This document shows positions 1 through 5,506 of a DNA stretch of 11,006 bases, piece after piece. Within the stretch, counting starts at the first letter, position 1, and every line of letters starts with the position of its first letter. The stretch is from an uncultured Eubacterium sp. (GTDB lineage Bacteria > Bacillota > Clostridia > Lachnospirales > Lachnospiraceae): the NCBI GenBank assembly GCA_910580075.1, contig CAJTVR010000124.1, positions 1 to 11,006 on the forward strand, written 5' to 3'. The notes under the pieces are model-generated. The model did no database searches. It saw only the letters and a list, made by a program, of their open reading frames with translations, and was not told where the DNA came from. Position numbers and translations under genes: made by a program.

Positions 1-1
1 T

Positions 2-508
2 CTATTGTCACACACTTTGCCCTTACAGTCGAGGTATGCACTATCTACCGTTTACATCATTAAACCTGAAACAAAGATTGGAAATAAATTAAAAAATGAA
101 TTAAAGGCATGTAAAAAAGCTTCAAGAGCATTTAAGTACACGATTACTAACAAAAAGAACACTATAAAGATGACACATAGTTCTTTTAAATCTTTGACAG
201 CTTATATAAAAGCTAAGTTTCAATCAACATGTGATAAAGTTATCGGCATTGAACAGAATGGAGTTATTAAAAATATAGAATTTGATACCGCTGACTACAG
301 TATGAATATTTATGTAACAGATAATATTGCATCCGAATATTCTTATGGCATGGCAGCACTGAAAGAAAACTATTTGGAGGATGTTTTATATTATGCTAAG
401 ATGTATGGATTATTTTTCGGTGCAGAAGATCCAGATGAGATACAGATCAAGGTATTAGATGTTTATACTGAGGAAGTCATTTTTAATAACTTTCCCGCAT
501 ATATGTAA
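2..508 (+). CDS. Unrecognised protein, 5' end outside the window
   Basis: I do not recognise this protein. The frame is open to the left edge (the codon before the first possible TTG start at base 5 is CTA), and no ribosome binding site can be seen, so the true start is probably upstream. The visible 167 or so residues begin with a basic, lysine-rich half and end in an acidic half (for example LEDVLYYAKMYGLFFGAEDP and DEIQIKVLDVYTEE). There is no membrane segment or cysteine cluster. Base composition is clearly AT-rich, unlike the element genes that start near base 700, so it may lie outside that block or be older cargo. The stop is TAA at 506-508. The continuous frame and codon-like composition support a real gene; no function can be given. 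Confidence 0.55.
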   Translation, partial: LLSHTLPLQSRYALSTVYIIKPETKIGNKLKNELKACKKASRAFKYTITNKKNTIKMTHSSFKSLTAYIKAKFQSTCDKVIGIEQNGVIKNIEFDTADYSMNIYVTDNIASEYSYGMAALKENYLEDVLYYAKMYGLFFGAEDPDEIQIKVLDVYTEEVIFNNFPAYM

Positions 509-583
509 TGAAGATCATTTGGTTGTAGTGTTGTTAGAAAAAACAGAAAGTTTCAATTATATATTATAACTATGTAACAACCA

Positions 584-662
584 TTGCTGGCAGTAATTGC
601 CCGCATCGTCTAGCCATAAGACAGCAAAACAGGAGTGGGAACCCGCAAGGGTTCTCATTTTT
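584..662 (+). ncRNA. Candidate structured RNA (three-way junction plus terminator)
   Basis: The sequence can fold into a compact three-way junction. P1 is TTGCT 584-588 with AGCAA 623-627. P2 is GGCA 589-592 with TGCC 598-601. P3 is GTCT 608-611 with AGAC 619-622. P1 directly abuts both P2 and P3. About 10 bases later comes a GCAA-capped terminator hairpin. Helix plus terminator is the layout of a small RNA or of a leader that controls the genes downstream. The helices are only 4-5 bp and I see no convincing sigma-A promoter upstream, so this could be chance. It matches no RNA class I can name, and it is not a tRNA. Confidence 0.3.
637..662 (+). terminator. Intrinsic terminator upstream of the DUF932 operon
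   Basis: GGGAACCC (637-644) pairs with GGGTTCTC (649-656) through eight pairs, one of them G-U, across a GCAA tetraloop. A short T run follows at 658-662. Stem, stable tetraloop and T tract are all present. It could end transcription from the left-hand gene, or act as an attenuator within a leader, because the small peptide and DUF932 genes begin 50-130 bases later. Confidence 0.6.
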
Positions 663-709
663 GCGTCTTGGCTGAATGGAAAAACTTATGGAAGGAGGGA
701 TGGAGGATT

Positions 710-787
710 ATGGACAAGATTACCCTTGCAGTAATAAGTTTGATTGCGGCAGTGATAGCAGAAATTGTGAAAGCAGAGGAGGAATAA
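710..787 (+). CDS. 25-residue hydrophobic peptide
   Basis: An ATG at 710 opens a 25-codon frame ending TAA 785-787, preceded by a very strong purine-rich ribosome binding site (GGAGGG and GGAGG at 694-706). The peptide starts MDKITLAVISLIAAVIAEIV and ends in lysine and a run of glutamates. It is therefore a single short hydrophobic helix (about residues 4-20) with a charged tail, resembling small membrane peptides such as type I toxins or regulatory microproteins. Its last codons contain the AGAGGAGG that serves as ribosome binding site for the DUF932 gene at 792, so the two are likely translationally coupled. No family is recognised. A longer overlapping frame (676-918) is a shadow of the DUF932 gene. 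Confidence 0.5.
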   Translation: MDKITLAVISLIAAVIAEIVKAEEE

Positions 788-791
788 AATT

Positions 792-1724
792 ATGGCAGCA
801 AATGTTGAAACAATGTTTTCCGTTAGGGAAAAACCGTGGCATGGGATCGGGACAGTGGTACAGGACGCACCAGGTTCCAGGGAAGCGATACAGCTTGCAG
901 GGCTGGACTGGCAGGTAGTTCAGGGAGACGTATGCACAGACAGCGGGGAGCCGATCGCAGGTTACAAGGCAAACATCCGCAGTGCCGACCGGAGTGTGCT
1001 CGGAGTGGTGAGCGACCGTTATCAGGTTGTGCAGAATGAAGAGGCGTTTGCATTTACGGATGGTTTGCTTGGCGAAGGGGTCACTTACGAGACCGCAGGG
1101 GCATTACAGGGTGGAAAGCGTGTATTTTTGTTAGCGCGTCTTCCGCAGCGGTTTATCATTGCGGGGGACGAGATCATGCCATACTTCGTTATTATGAATT
1201 CCCATGATGGGAGCTGTGCGGTCAAGGCAGCGATGACGCCGGTGCGGGTGGTTTGCCAGAATACGCTGAACCTGGCGTTTCGGACGGCAAAGCGCACCTG
1301 GACGGCAAGGCACACGTCCAATATCAAGGGCAGGATTGAGGACGCGCGGGCAACGCTCCAGTTTGCGGAGAAGTACATGGCGGAAATGGGGAAGGGCATA
1401 GACAGCCTGGCGCAAGTCAGGCTGAGTGACCGGAAGGTGATGGAGTATCTTTCGGAGTTCTTCCCGGTGACAGAGGATATGAGTGCGGCGCAAAAGAAAA
1501 ACAGTCTGGTCTTGCTGAACGATATGAAGGCGCGGTATTTTGATGCGCCGGATTTGCAGGAGACAGGCAAAAACGGCTACCGCTTTATTAACGCGGTGTC
1601 TGATTTTGCTACACATGCGCAGCCGATCCGTAAGACAAAGAACTATAAGGAAAACCTGTTCTTAAAGACGGTGGAAGGCAATCCTATGATCGACAAGGCT
1701 TACCAGATGGTATTGTCTGCATAG
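792..1724 (+). CDS. DUF932 (TIGR03299-type) phage/plasmid-like protein
   Basis: The 310-residue protein fits the DUF932 family over its whole length. Signatures are the N-terminal block with KPWHGIGTVV (about residues 14-23), the GVVSDRYQVVQNEEAF block (about 72-87), and the middle MNSHDGSCAVKAAMTPVRVV segment (about 135-154) followed by CQNTLNLA. The family occurs in phages, plasmids and integrative elements next to recombination genes such as YqaJ. Its biochemical role is not established, though a DNA-processing role is usually assumed from context. The start at 792 is set by AGAGGAGG at 775-782, which lies inside the end of the preceding peptide frame. The length is normal and the frame is intact. 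It is the first large gene of the element block and was probably once co-transcribed with yqaJ, 100 bases downstream. Confidence 0.93.
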   Translation: MAANVETMFSVREKPWHGIGTVVQDAPGSREAIQLAGLDWQVVQGDVCTDSGEPIAGYKANIRSADRSVLGVVSDRYQVVQNEEAFAFTDGLLGEGVTYETAGALQGGKRVFLLARLPQRFIIAGDEIMPYFVIMNSHDGSCAVKAAMTPVRVVCQNTLNLAFRTAKRTWTARHTSNIKGRIEDARATLQFAEKYMAEMGKGIDSLAQVRLSDRKVMEYLSEFFPVTEDMSAAQKKNSLVLLNDMKARYFDAPDLQETGKNGYRFINAVSDFATHAQPIRKTKNYKENLFLKTVEGNPMIDKAYQMVLSA

Positions 1725-1755
1725 AGTGTTGCCGGATGGAATGGGCAGTCAGATA

Positions 1756-1791
1756 CAGGCAGGGAGGCAGTTGGAAGCGCTTCCCTGTCTG
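1756..1791 (+). repeat. Hairpin between DUF932 and yqaJ genes
   Basis: CAGGCAGGGA (1756-1765) pairs with TCCCTGTCTG (1782-1791), nine Watson-Crick pairs plus one G-U. The loop overlaps a perfect 12-bp palindrome, GGAAGCGCTTCC, at 1773-1784. There is no T tract, so it is not a standard terminator. It fills most of the 100-base gap between the two genes and could be a processing or mRNA-stability element. Confidence 0.45.
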
Positions 1792-1824
1792 TTGCACAGT
1801 GGAAGCAGAAAGGGGACAGAGAAG

Positions 1825-2331
1825 ATGTATATGAAAATTTCTACAGCAAACATGGGGCGTGAAGAGTGGCTCCAACTGAGGAAGACCGGGATTGGGGGAT
1901 CGGATGCAGGCGCAGTCTGCGGAATGAACCCGTACAGCAGCCCGGCAAAAGTGTTCCAGGATAAGGTTAGCAGTGCCGTTTCAGAGCTGGACAGTGAAGC
2001 GGTTAGGCAAGGGAATGACCTGGAAGATTATGTGGCAAGGCGGTTTATGGAGGTGACGGGGCTGAAAGTGCGCCGCTCCAATTATTTGTACCGCAGCGCT
2101 GAACATCCGTTTATGGTTGCAGATGTAGACCGTCTGGTTGTTGGGGAAGATGCTGGGCTGGAATGCAAGACAGCCAGCGCATACAGCGCGGGGCAGTGGA
2201 AGGATGGGAATATTCCGCTCCATTATATTTTGCAGTGTATGCATTATGGCTCTGATATAATAGGACTAAATCAGAAAGAACCCAACAGCAAGGGGGACGC
2301 TGGATTTAGTCCTGTTTTAATTTTATCATGA
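1825..2331 (+). CDS. YqaJ-family exonuclease/recombinase, C-terminally truncated
   Basis: The first 141 residues match the YqaJ viral-recombinase nuclease fold (PD-(D/E)xK, lambda-exonuclease-like). Visible motifs are RKTGIGGSDAGAVCGMNPY (19-37), the acidic GNDLEDYVARRF helix (63-74, E67), ADVD (99-102), the E113-x-K115 catalytic strand in LECKT, and Y134..Q137..H140-Y141. Such enzymes resect double-stranded DNA for single-strand annealing in phages and mobile elements. The homology ends abruptly after HY. The last 27 residues are unrelated and run through an inverted repeat to the TGA at 2329-2331, giving 168 residues instead of the roughly 300 usual in this group. The active-site motifs are intact but the C-terminal part is missing, so activity is doubtful. 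The start was chosen at ATG 1825 after an AAGGGGA-type ribosome binding site; the frame upstream to 1726 is not needed. The stop overlaps the ribosome binding site of the SymE-like gene. Confidence 0.85.
   Translation: MYMKISTANMGREEWLQLRKTGIGGSDAGAVCGMNPYSSPAKVFQDKVSSAVSELDSEAVRQGNDLEDYVARRFMEVTGLKVRRSNYLYRSAEHPFMVADVDRLVVGEDAGLECKTASAYSAGQWKDGNIPLHYILQCMHYGSDIIGLNQKEPNSKGDAGFSPVLILS
2262..2313 (+). repeat. Perfect 11-bp inverted repeat at the yqaJ breakpoint
   Basis: AGGACTAAATC (2262-2272) is exactly repeated in inverse as GATTTAGTCCT (2303-2313), with 30 bases between. The right arm is followed by GTTTTAATTTT. It begins about 13 bases after the point where YqaJ homology stops and ends just before the ribosome binding site of the SymE-like gene. 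It could be a weak terminator or attenuator ahead of the toxin-like gene, or a terminal repeat left by the event that brought that gene in. A short CAGC/GCTG pair lies inside the loop. Confidence 0.55.
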
Positions 2332-2342
2332 GGAGGTATTTA

Positions 2343-2852
2343 ATGCAAGGAAAAAGAGATGATAATATGGTACAGAGCCAGACGGATAAGAGGTTGAAAT
2401 CAATCAAAGTATTGTATTCAAACTCACACACGGACCGCCCTAAAATCAGCATAGAGGGGAAGTGGCTGGAACAGATCGGATTTCATATCGGTGACAGGCT
2501 GCAGATAAGTTATGGAAATAAATATATTTTTATCAGCCATGCCGCAGATGATAATCAGATACTGGCAGTGAATGAGCCAGTGAGTGCATATATGGCAGAG
2601 ACAGGAAATAGCCTGGACACTGAACAGGATGGTGCCTGCAAGAGACAGGAAAATATGAAAAGCAGGCAGATAAAAGTTACTTCTTCCATACATGTGAGAC
2701 AGACAGCGGGGTATGGCGGACCGCTTTATTATCCGGAGCGTTCCAAAATCAGCATGGAAGGAAAATGGCTGGAAAAAGCAGGCTTTTTTACTGGAAAAAG
2801 GATTCAGGTGGAGTATCAGGAAAATTTCATCTGCATGTATCCGGCAGTCTGA
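2343..2852 (+). CDS. Tandem SymE-like toxin-domain protein
   Basis: This 169-residue protein contains two copies of the SymE toxin-like domain (SpoVT/AbrB-like swapped-hairpin fold). Copy 1 spans about 19-65 (KSIKV, PKISIEGKWLEQIGFHIGDR, then a final beta segment). Copy 2 spans about 109-168 (RQIKV, SKISMEGKWLEKAGFFTGKR, then IQVEYQ). The core IS(I/M)EGKWLE..GF..G.R is nearly identical in both. A polar linker of about 43 residues joins them. E. coli SymE is an SOS-induced type I toxin held down by the antisense RNA SymR and is a single domain of about 113 residues, so this double-domain layout is unusual. GAGGAGGT at 2331-2338 selects ATG 2343; the ATG at 2328 lies ahead of that site. The gene follows directly on truncated yqaJ. 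Toxicity is inferred from the family only; many Firmicutes relatives are untested. Confidence 0.85.
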   Translation: MQGKRDDNMVQSQTDKRLKSIKVLYSNSHTDRPKISIEGKWLEQIGFHIGDRLQISYGNKYIFISHAADDNQILAVNEPVSAYMAETGNSLDTEQDGACKRQENMKSRQIKVTSSIHVRQTAGYGGPLYYPERSKISMEGKWLEKAGFFTGKRIQVEYQENFICMYPAV

Positions 2853-2877
2853 AAACGGCAAAATGAAGAAATGCTGT

Positions 2878-2912
2878 GCCTGAATACGCTTTTATGGCAA
2901 AACGGTTCAGGC
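2878..2912 (+). repeat. Hairpin downstream of the SymE-like gene
   Basis: GCCTGAA (2878-2884) pairs perfectly with TTCAGGC (2906-2912). Inside the loop, TTTT and AAAA can extend the structure. No T run follows, so termination is probably left to the two hairpins further down. The rest of the 2853-2989 gap shows no gene and no resumed yqaJ homology. Confidence 0.4.
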
Positions 2913-2989
2913 CGTGCCGGCGGGGGCTGTGAAAAAATGTATCAGGAAAGCCTGGCCGCAGGAATGTAGAATTAAATATGGCATTAAAT

Positions 2990-3021
2990 AAAGAAGCAGA
3001 GCGGAATGGCCCTGCTTCTTT
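2990..3021 (+). terminator. Intrinsic terminator 1 between SymE-like gene and repA
   Basis: AAAGAAGCAG (2990-2999) pairs perfectly with CTGCTTCTTT (3012-3021), and the T-rich TTTTGATTTTATTT follows. Stem length and T tract make this a strong terminator for the DUF932-YqaJ-SymE transcript. The A-rich left arm gives it some bidirectional potential. Confidence 0.8.
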
Positions 3022-3054
3022 TGATTTTATTTAGAAAACATAATAACAGAAAAC

Positions 3055-3093
3055 CAGAAAAAGCAGAGGAACGCCATTCCCTGCTTTTTTCTG
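3055..3093 (+). terminator. Intrinsic terminator 2 between SymE-like gene and repA
   Basis: AAAAAGCAG (3058-3066) pairs with CTGCTTTTT (3081-3089). After a one-base bulge, GGAA (3068-3071) pairs with TTCC (3077-3080) over a five-base loop, and CAG/CTG can extend the base. Six T residues run through the right arm at 3085-3090. It ends only 58 bases before the repA start, so together with terminator 1 it insulates repA from upstream transcription. The two terminators are partly complementary to each other. Confidence 0.8.
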
Positions 3094-3150
3094 TTTATGC
3101 CGGCAGGACGGGCTTTTTATATTTATGAATCAGAAAGAGAGGGATTTATC

Positions 3151-4785
3151 ATGGCAGATATTCATTTTGATTATTTTACGGCAGCGGAAACTGAACAGTA
3201 CTCTTTTTACCGGATACCAAAGGCATTGTTTACGGAAAGCCGTTTCCAGGGGCTTTCCTGCGAAGCAAAGATATTGTACGGCATGATGCTGGACCGTCTC
3301 GGGCTGAGCATCTGCAACCAGTGGTTCGACAGCCAGGGTCGCGCATACATATTCTTTACGGTCGAAGATGTGATGGGGATTATGGGCTGCCAGTCGCAGA
3401 AAGCGGTGCGCCTGATGAAAGAGCTGGACACCGCGGACGGAATTGGGCTGATCGAGAAAAAACGGATCGGGCTTGGCAGGCCAAACCGGATTTATGTGAA
3501 AAATTTCATGGCATGGGAACCCGGCGGCATGGGAACCGGTACGGCTGACGCAGGGCAAATGCAGCCGCATACAGCAGATAATCCGCATGGCACCTGTATA
3601 TCCGGGAAAAAGGCGGCAGCGCCGGAAGGACCGCTTCATTGTGCCGGGGCAATGCCGGAAATGAAAGCGGATGCAGAAAAAGAAAATACAGCCGGGACCA
3701 ATGCAGCCGCCATGCCGGAAACACAGGAAGGCCAGGAGGAAAACTGGCGGGTGTGCGGGGAAAACATGCCTGGGAATGAAAGACCTGGCAAAGCAGATGA
3801 CAGCATATGCAGGGAAGAAAGCGGCGCGTATGAGGAAAACTGGTGGGACATGGAAGAAGATGCAGCTTCCGGTATAAAAAAATCATGGCAGGAGACGCCG
3901 CTGTGTAAAAGTTCTGCTGGTGCCGGTATGGATATTGAAAGTGTCACAGGCATTGCGGATGCTGTGGATATTGTGGATAACGTGGATAACTGCCGCACAG
4001 CCAGAAATTTCATGGATGAATATCAAAATCCAGAGCCGGAAACCCGCAGCGGGGAACATATTTTTGTTGATAAAACAGTGGAAGCTATGGTGCGGGAAAT
4101 GCTGGGAGAACAAAAAACGGGGCCGTCCGGAGACGGTTTTAAATGCGTCCGGGAGCCGGGGATACAGAACGGCGGGGGACAGGATACCTTAATTGTGGAA
4201 ACCGAAATGCCAAAACAGCGGGATTCAAAGCGTAATGATACTGAGTACAGTAAGACTGAGATCAATAAGACTGAAAAAAATAAAACTGATTTTCCTGCTG
4301 TGTATTCATCCCATCAATCTTATCCATCCTGTCAGTCCAGCCGGACAGATCTGTCCGGGCAGCATGCACAGGGCAGGAATCAGGCCGTCATGCCTGCAGA
4401 CAGCGGGATGGATGGGATTGAAAGAAAAATAGACAGTTACCGCGAATACATACGGGAAAACATTGATTACCAGTGTTTCAGGCCGCAGGATGCGGAAAGC
4501 GTGGATGAGCTTGTGGAGCTGATGGCGGACACAATGATGGTTTCAGACAGGGGGACAGTCAGGATTGCCGGAGAGGAAAAACCGGCGCCCGCAGTGAAAA
4601 GCCGCTTTATGAAGCTGGCGCATTCGCATATTGAGTATGTCATGGAATGCCTGCAGAAGCACACAGGGAAGATCCGCAACATCAAGGCATACCTTCTGAC
4701 TGCGCTTTATAATTCATCACTGACAATCGGCAGCTACTACCGTGCGGAAGTGAACCATGACCTTTATGGCCTGTATAGCTGCTGA
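3151..4785 (+). CDS. repA: RepA_N-family replication initiator with C-terminal DUF6017
   Basis: The 544-residue protein has the layout of Firmicutes RepA_N initiators. An N-terminal winged-helix DNA-binding domain covers about residues 5-116 (FDYFTAAETEQYSFYRIPKA, then LSCEAKILYGMMLDRLGLS, SQKAVRLMKELD and GLGRPNRIYVKNF). A long hydrophilic linker covers about 117-425, rich in A, E, G and K. The C-terminal DUF6017 domain covers about 428-544 (IDSYREYIRENIDY, VDELVELMADTMM, IEYVMECLQ, NIKAYLLTALYNSS). The protein would bind the element origin and recruit the host replisome. ATG 3151 was chosen because AGAGAGGG lies 7 bases upstream; the frame back to 3097 runs into terminator 2. The linker DNA contains three kinds of repeat that may be the origin itself. 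The XRE gene starts 37 bases after the stop. Confidence 0.92.
   Translation: MADIHFDYFTAAETEQYSFYRIPKALFTESRFQGLSCEAKILYGMMLDRLGLSICNQWFDSQGRAYIFFTVEDVMGIMGCQSQKAVRLMKELDTADGIGLIEKKRIGLGRPNRIYVKNFMAWEPGGMGTGTADAGQMQPHTADNPHGTCISGKKAAAPEGPLHCAGAMPEMKADAEKENTAGTNAAAMPETQEGQEENWRVCGENMPGNERPGKADDSICREESGAYEENWWDMEEDAASGIKKSWQETPLCKSSAGAGMDIESVTGIADAVDIVDNVDNCRTARNFMDEYQNPEPETRSGEHIFVDKTVEAMVREMLGEQKTGPSGDGFKCVREPGIQNGGGQDTLIVETEMPKQRDSKRNDTEYSKTEINKTEKNKTDFPAVYSSHQSYPSCQSSRTDLSGQHAQGRNQAVMPADSGMDGIERKIDSYREYIRENIDYQCFRPQDAESVDELVELMADTMMVSDRGTVRIAGEEKPAPAVKSRFMKLAHSHIEYVMECLQKHTGKIRNIKAYLLTALYNSSLTIGSYYRAEVNHDLYGLYSC
3954..3990 (+). repeat. Phased DnaA-box-like 9-mers inside repA
   Basis: Four 9-mers follow one another without gaps: TGCGGATGC (3954-3962), TGTGGATAT (3963-3971), TGTGGATAA (3972-3980) and CGTGGATAA (3981-3989). 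The third is a perfect match, on the - strand, to the DnaA box TTATCCACA; the second and fourth differ from it at one position each and the first at three. They encode residues of the ADA-VDI-VDN-VDN type (about 269-280) in the RepA linker. RepA_N plasmids such as pAD1 are known to carry the origin within the rep coding sequence, so an origin role is plausible. A simple coding microsatellite remains possible. Confidence 0.55.
4237..4296 (+). repeat. Four tandem 15-bp AT-rich repeats inside repA
   Basis: Units start at 4237, 4252, 4267 and 4282. Each carries the core ACTGA at the same offset, and units 2 and 3 share AAGACTGA. They encode a five-residue repeat (DTEYS, KTEIN, KTEKN, KTDFP; about residues 363-382). 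The block is markedly A-rich in an otherwise GC-rich gene, as expected for iterons or a DNA-unwinding element. It lies 247 bases downstream of the DnaA-box-like array and 45 bases before an 18-bp palindrome. Confidence 0.6.
4341..4358 (+). repeat. 18-bp perfect palindrome inside repA
   Basis: CCGGACAGATCTGTCCGG reads the same on both strands and has no loop. It sits in the RepA linker coding region just after the 15-bp repeats. A gapless palindrome of this length is rare by chance and fits a dimeric binding site, perhaps for RepA itself or for the XRE protein; which of these is not shown by the sequence. Confidence 0.65.
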
Positions 4786-4822
4786 TGCCGGCGCAAGGCC
4801 GGAACCGGAGGGAGGGGAGATT

Positions 4823-5182
4823 TTGGGAAACCGCGCAGAATCACAGGAGCTTATCTGCCTGGGCAGCCGCATAAGGGAGCGGCGGCTGTCAGCAGGGCTG
4901 TCACAGGAGGCGCTTGCGGAAAAAGCGGGCATCAGCCCGAACACGGTCAGCCGGATTGAGGGAGGGCTGACGGAAATGTACGTGGAAACATTCCGGAAAC
5001 TCGTGCATGCGCTCGGCGCGGATGCAGGCACGCTGCTCTGCCGTGAGGAAGAGCCGGACAGCGGGGACAGGCATGCAGAGGGCATTTTAAGGCGCATGCG
5101 GTGTATGGGAAAAGCGGAGCAGGAAGTTGTGGCACAGACCGTACACGCCCTGGCGGATGCCCTGGAAAAGAGGGGGCAGTAA
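4823..5182 (+). CDS. XRE-family helix-turn-helix regulator
   Basis: The N-terminal half is a textbook XRE/Cro-CI DNA-binding domain at about residues 12-68: LGSRIRERRLSAGLSQEALA, then the recognition helix AGISPNTVSRIEGG, then a supporting helix ending VHALGADAGTLL. The remaining 45 or so residues are charged and end in a helix (VVAQTVHALADALEKR), probably for dimerisation. I chose TTG 4823 because GGAGGGAGGGGAGA lies just before it; translation from there gives 119 residues. An ATG at 4757 in the same frame overlaps the repA end and has no such site. The protein probably represses promoters of the element, perhaps its own operon or the sigma-like genes. A GTGA/TCAC dyad lies 29 bases after its stop. 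Confidence 0.88.
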   Translation: MGNRAESQELICLGSRIRERRLSAGLSQEALAEKAGISPNTVSRIEGGLTEMYVETFRKLVHALGADAGTLLCREEEPDSGDRHAEGILRRMRCMGKAEQEVVAQTVHALADALEKRGQ

Positions 5183-5210
5183 TAAAAAACAGCCGATTTC
5201 AACATGTATG

Positions 5211-5227
5211 GTGAGGGATTCCATCAC
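5211..5227. promoter_or_regulatory. Imperfect 17-bp dyad after the XRE gene
   Basis: GTGAGGGATTCCATCAC has seven of eight symmetric pairs matching around a central T. Size and symmetry fit a XRE-type operator, and it lies between the XRE gene and the sigma-like genes. No clear -35/-10 pair accompanies it, so operator function is only a suggestion; it could also be the first hairpin of the leader RNA. Confidence 0.3.
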
Positions 5228-5269
5228 ATCTGCTGGGGAAAATACCGCGCAGATAAGGTAGAATGGCAG

Positions 5270-5430
5270 CATGGGAAAACAGCACGGCTGGATACGCCGC
5301 CTGTTACAGACATGCCGCATCCCATACCCGCAGAAAAGCGGCTCCGGCATGGGAAAAGGCAGCAAAGGGACAGCTTCGGGCACCGTAAAAAAAATGGGCG
5401 CGCTGGGGGCTGTTTTCTGCTGCCTTTTCC
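5270..5430 (+). other. Inverted-repeat-rich leader before the sigma-like genes
   Basis: Three long pairings lie in this otherwise gene-free stretch (5183-5506). CATGCCG (5311-5317) pairs with CGGCATG (5345-5351). GGAAAAGGCAGCA (5352-5364) pairs perfectly with TGCTGCCTTTTCC (5418-5430), extended inwards by ACAGC (5370-5374) with GCTGT (5409-5413). An alternative 9-bp pairing joins GAAAACAGC (5275-5283) with GCTGTTTTC (5409-5417) and competes with the inner extension. CATGGGAAAA occurs as a direct repeat at 5270 and 5349. The pattern suggests a folded 5' leader that switches between structures. The open frames crossing it (5204-5533 and 5271-5486) have no convincing start or family, so I treat them as chance. 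Confidence 0.45.
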
Positions 5431-5506
5431 AGTTCATGCATACAGCAGATTTCCGGCCGCCCGTGGAAAGGCGGCTGGCATGCTGACATTAAGGGGACTG
5501 AAAAAC

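Noticed and set aside
584..630. tRNA-like cloverleaf
   Set aside because: The helices are too short, there is no 7-bp acceptor stem, anticodon loop or TTCAA-type T loop, and the length does not fit a tRNA.
676..918. 80-residue frame overlapping the DUF932 start
   Set aside because: It shares DNA with a clearly real gene in another frame and has no family signature. The 25-codon frame at 710 explains the ribosome binding site better.
2225..2260. Simple frameshift in yqaJ restoring HYMA-like sequence
   Set aside because: Reading CATTATGGCTCTG in a shifted frame gives a family-like HYMAL, but a stop follows two codons later and no further YqaJ sequence is found up to 3150, so replacement of the 3' part fits better.
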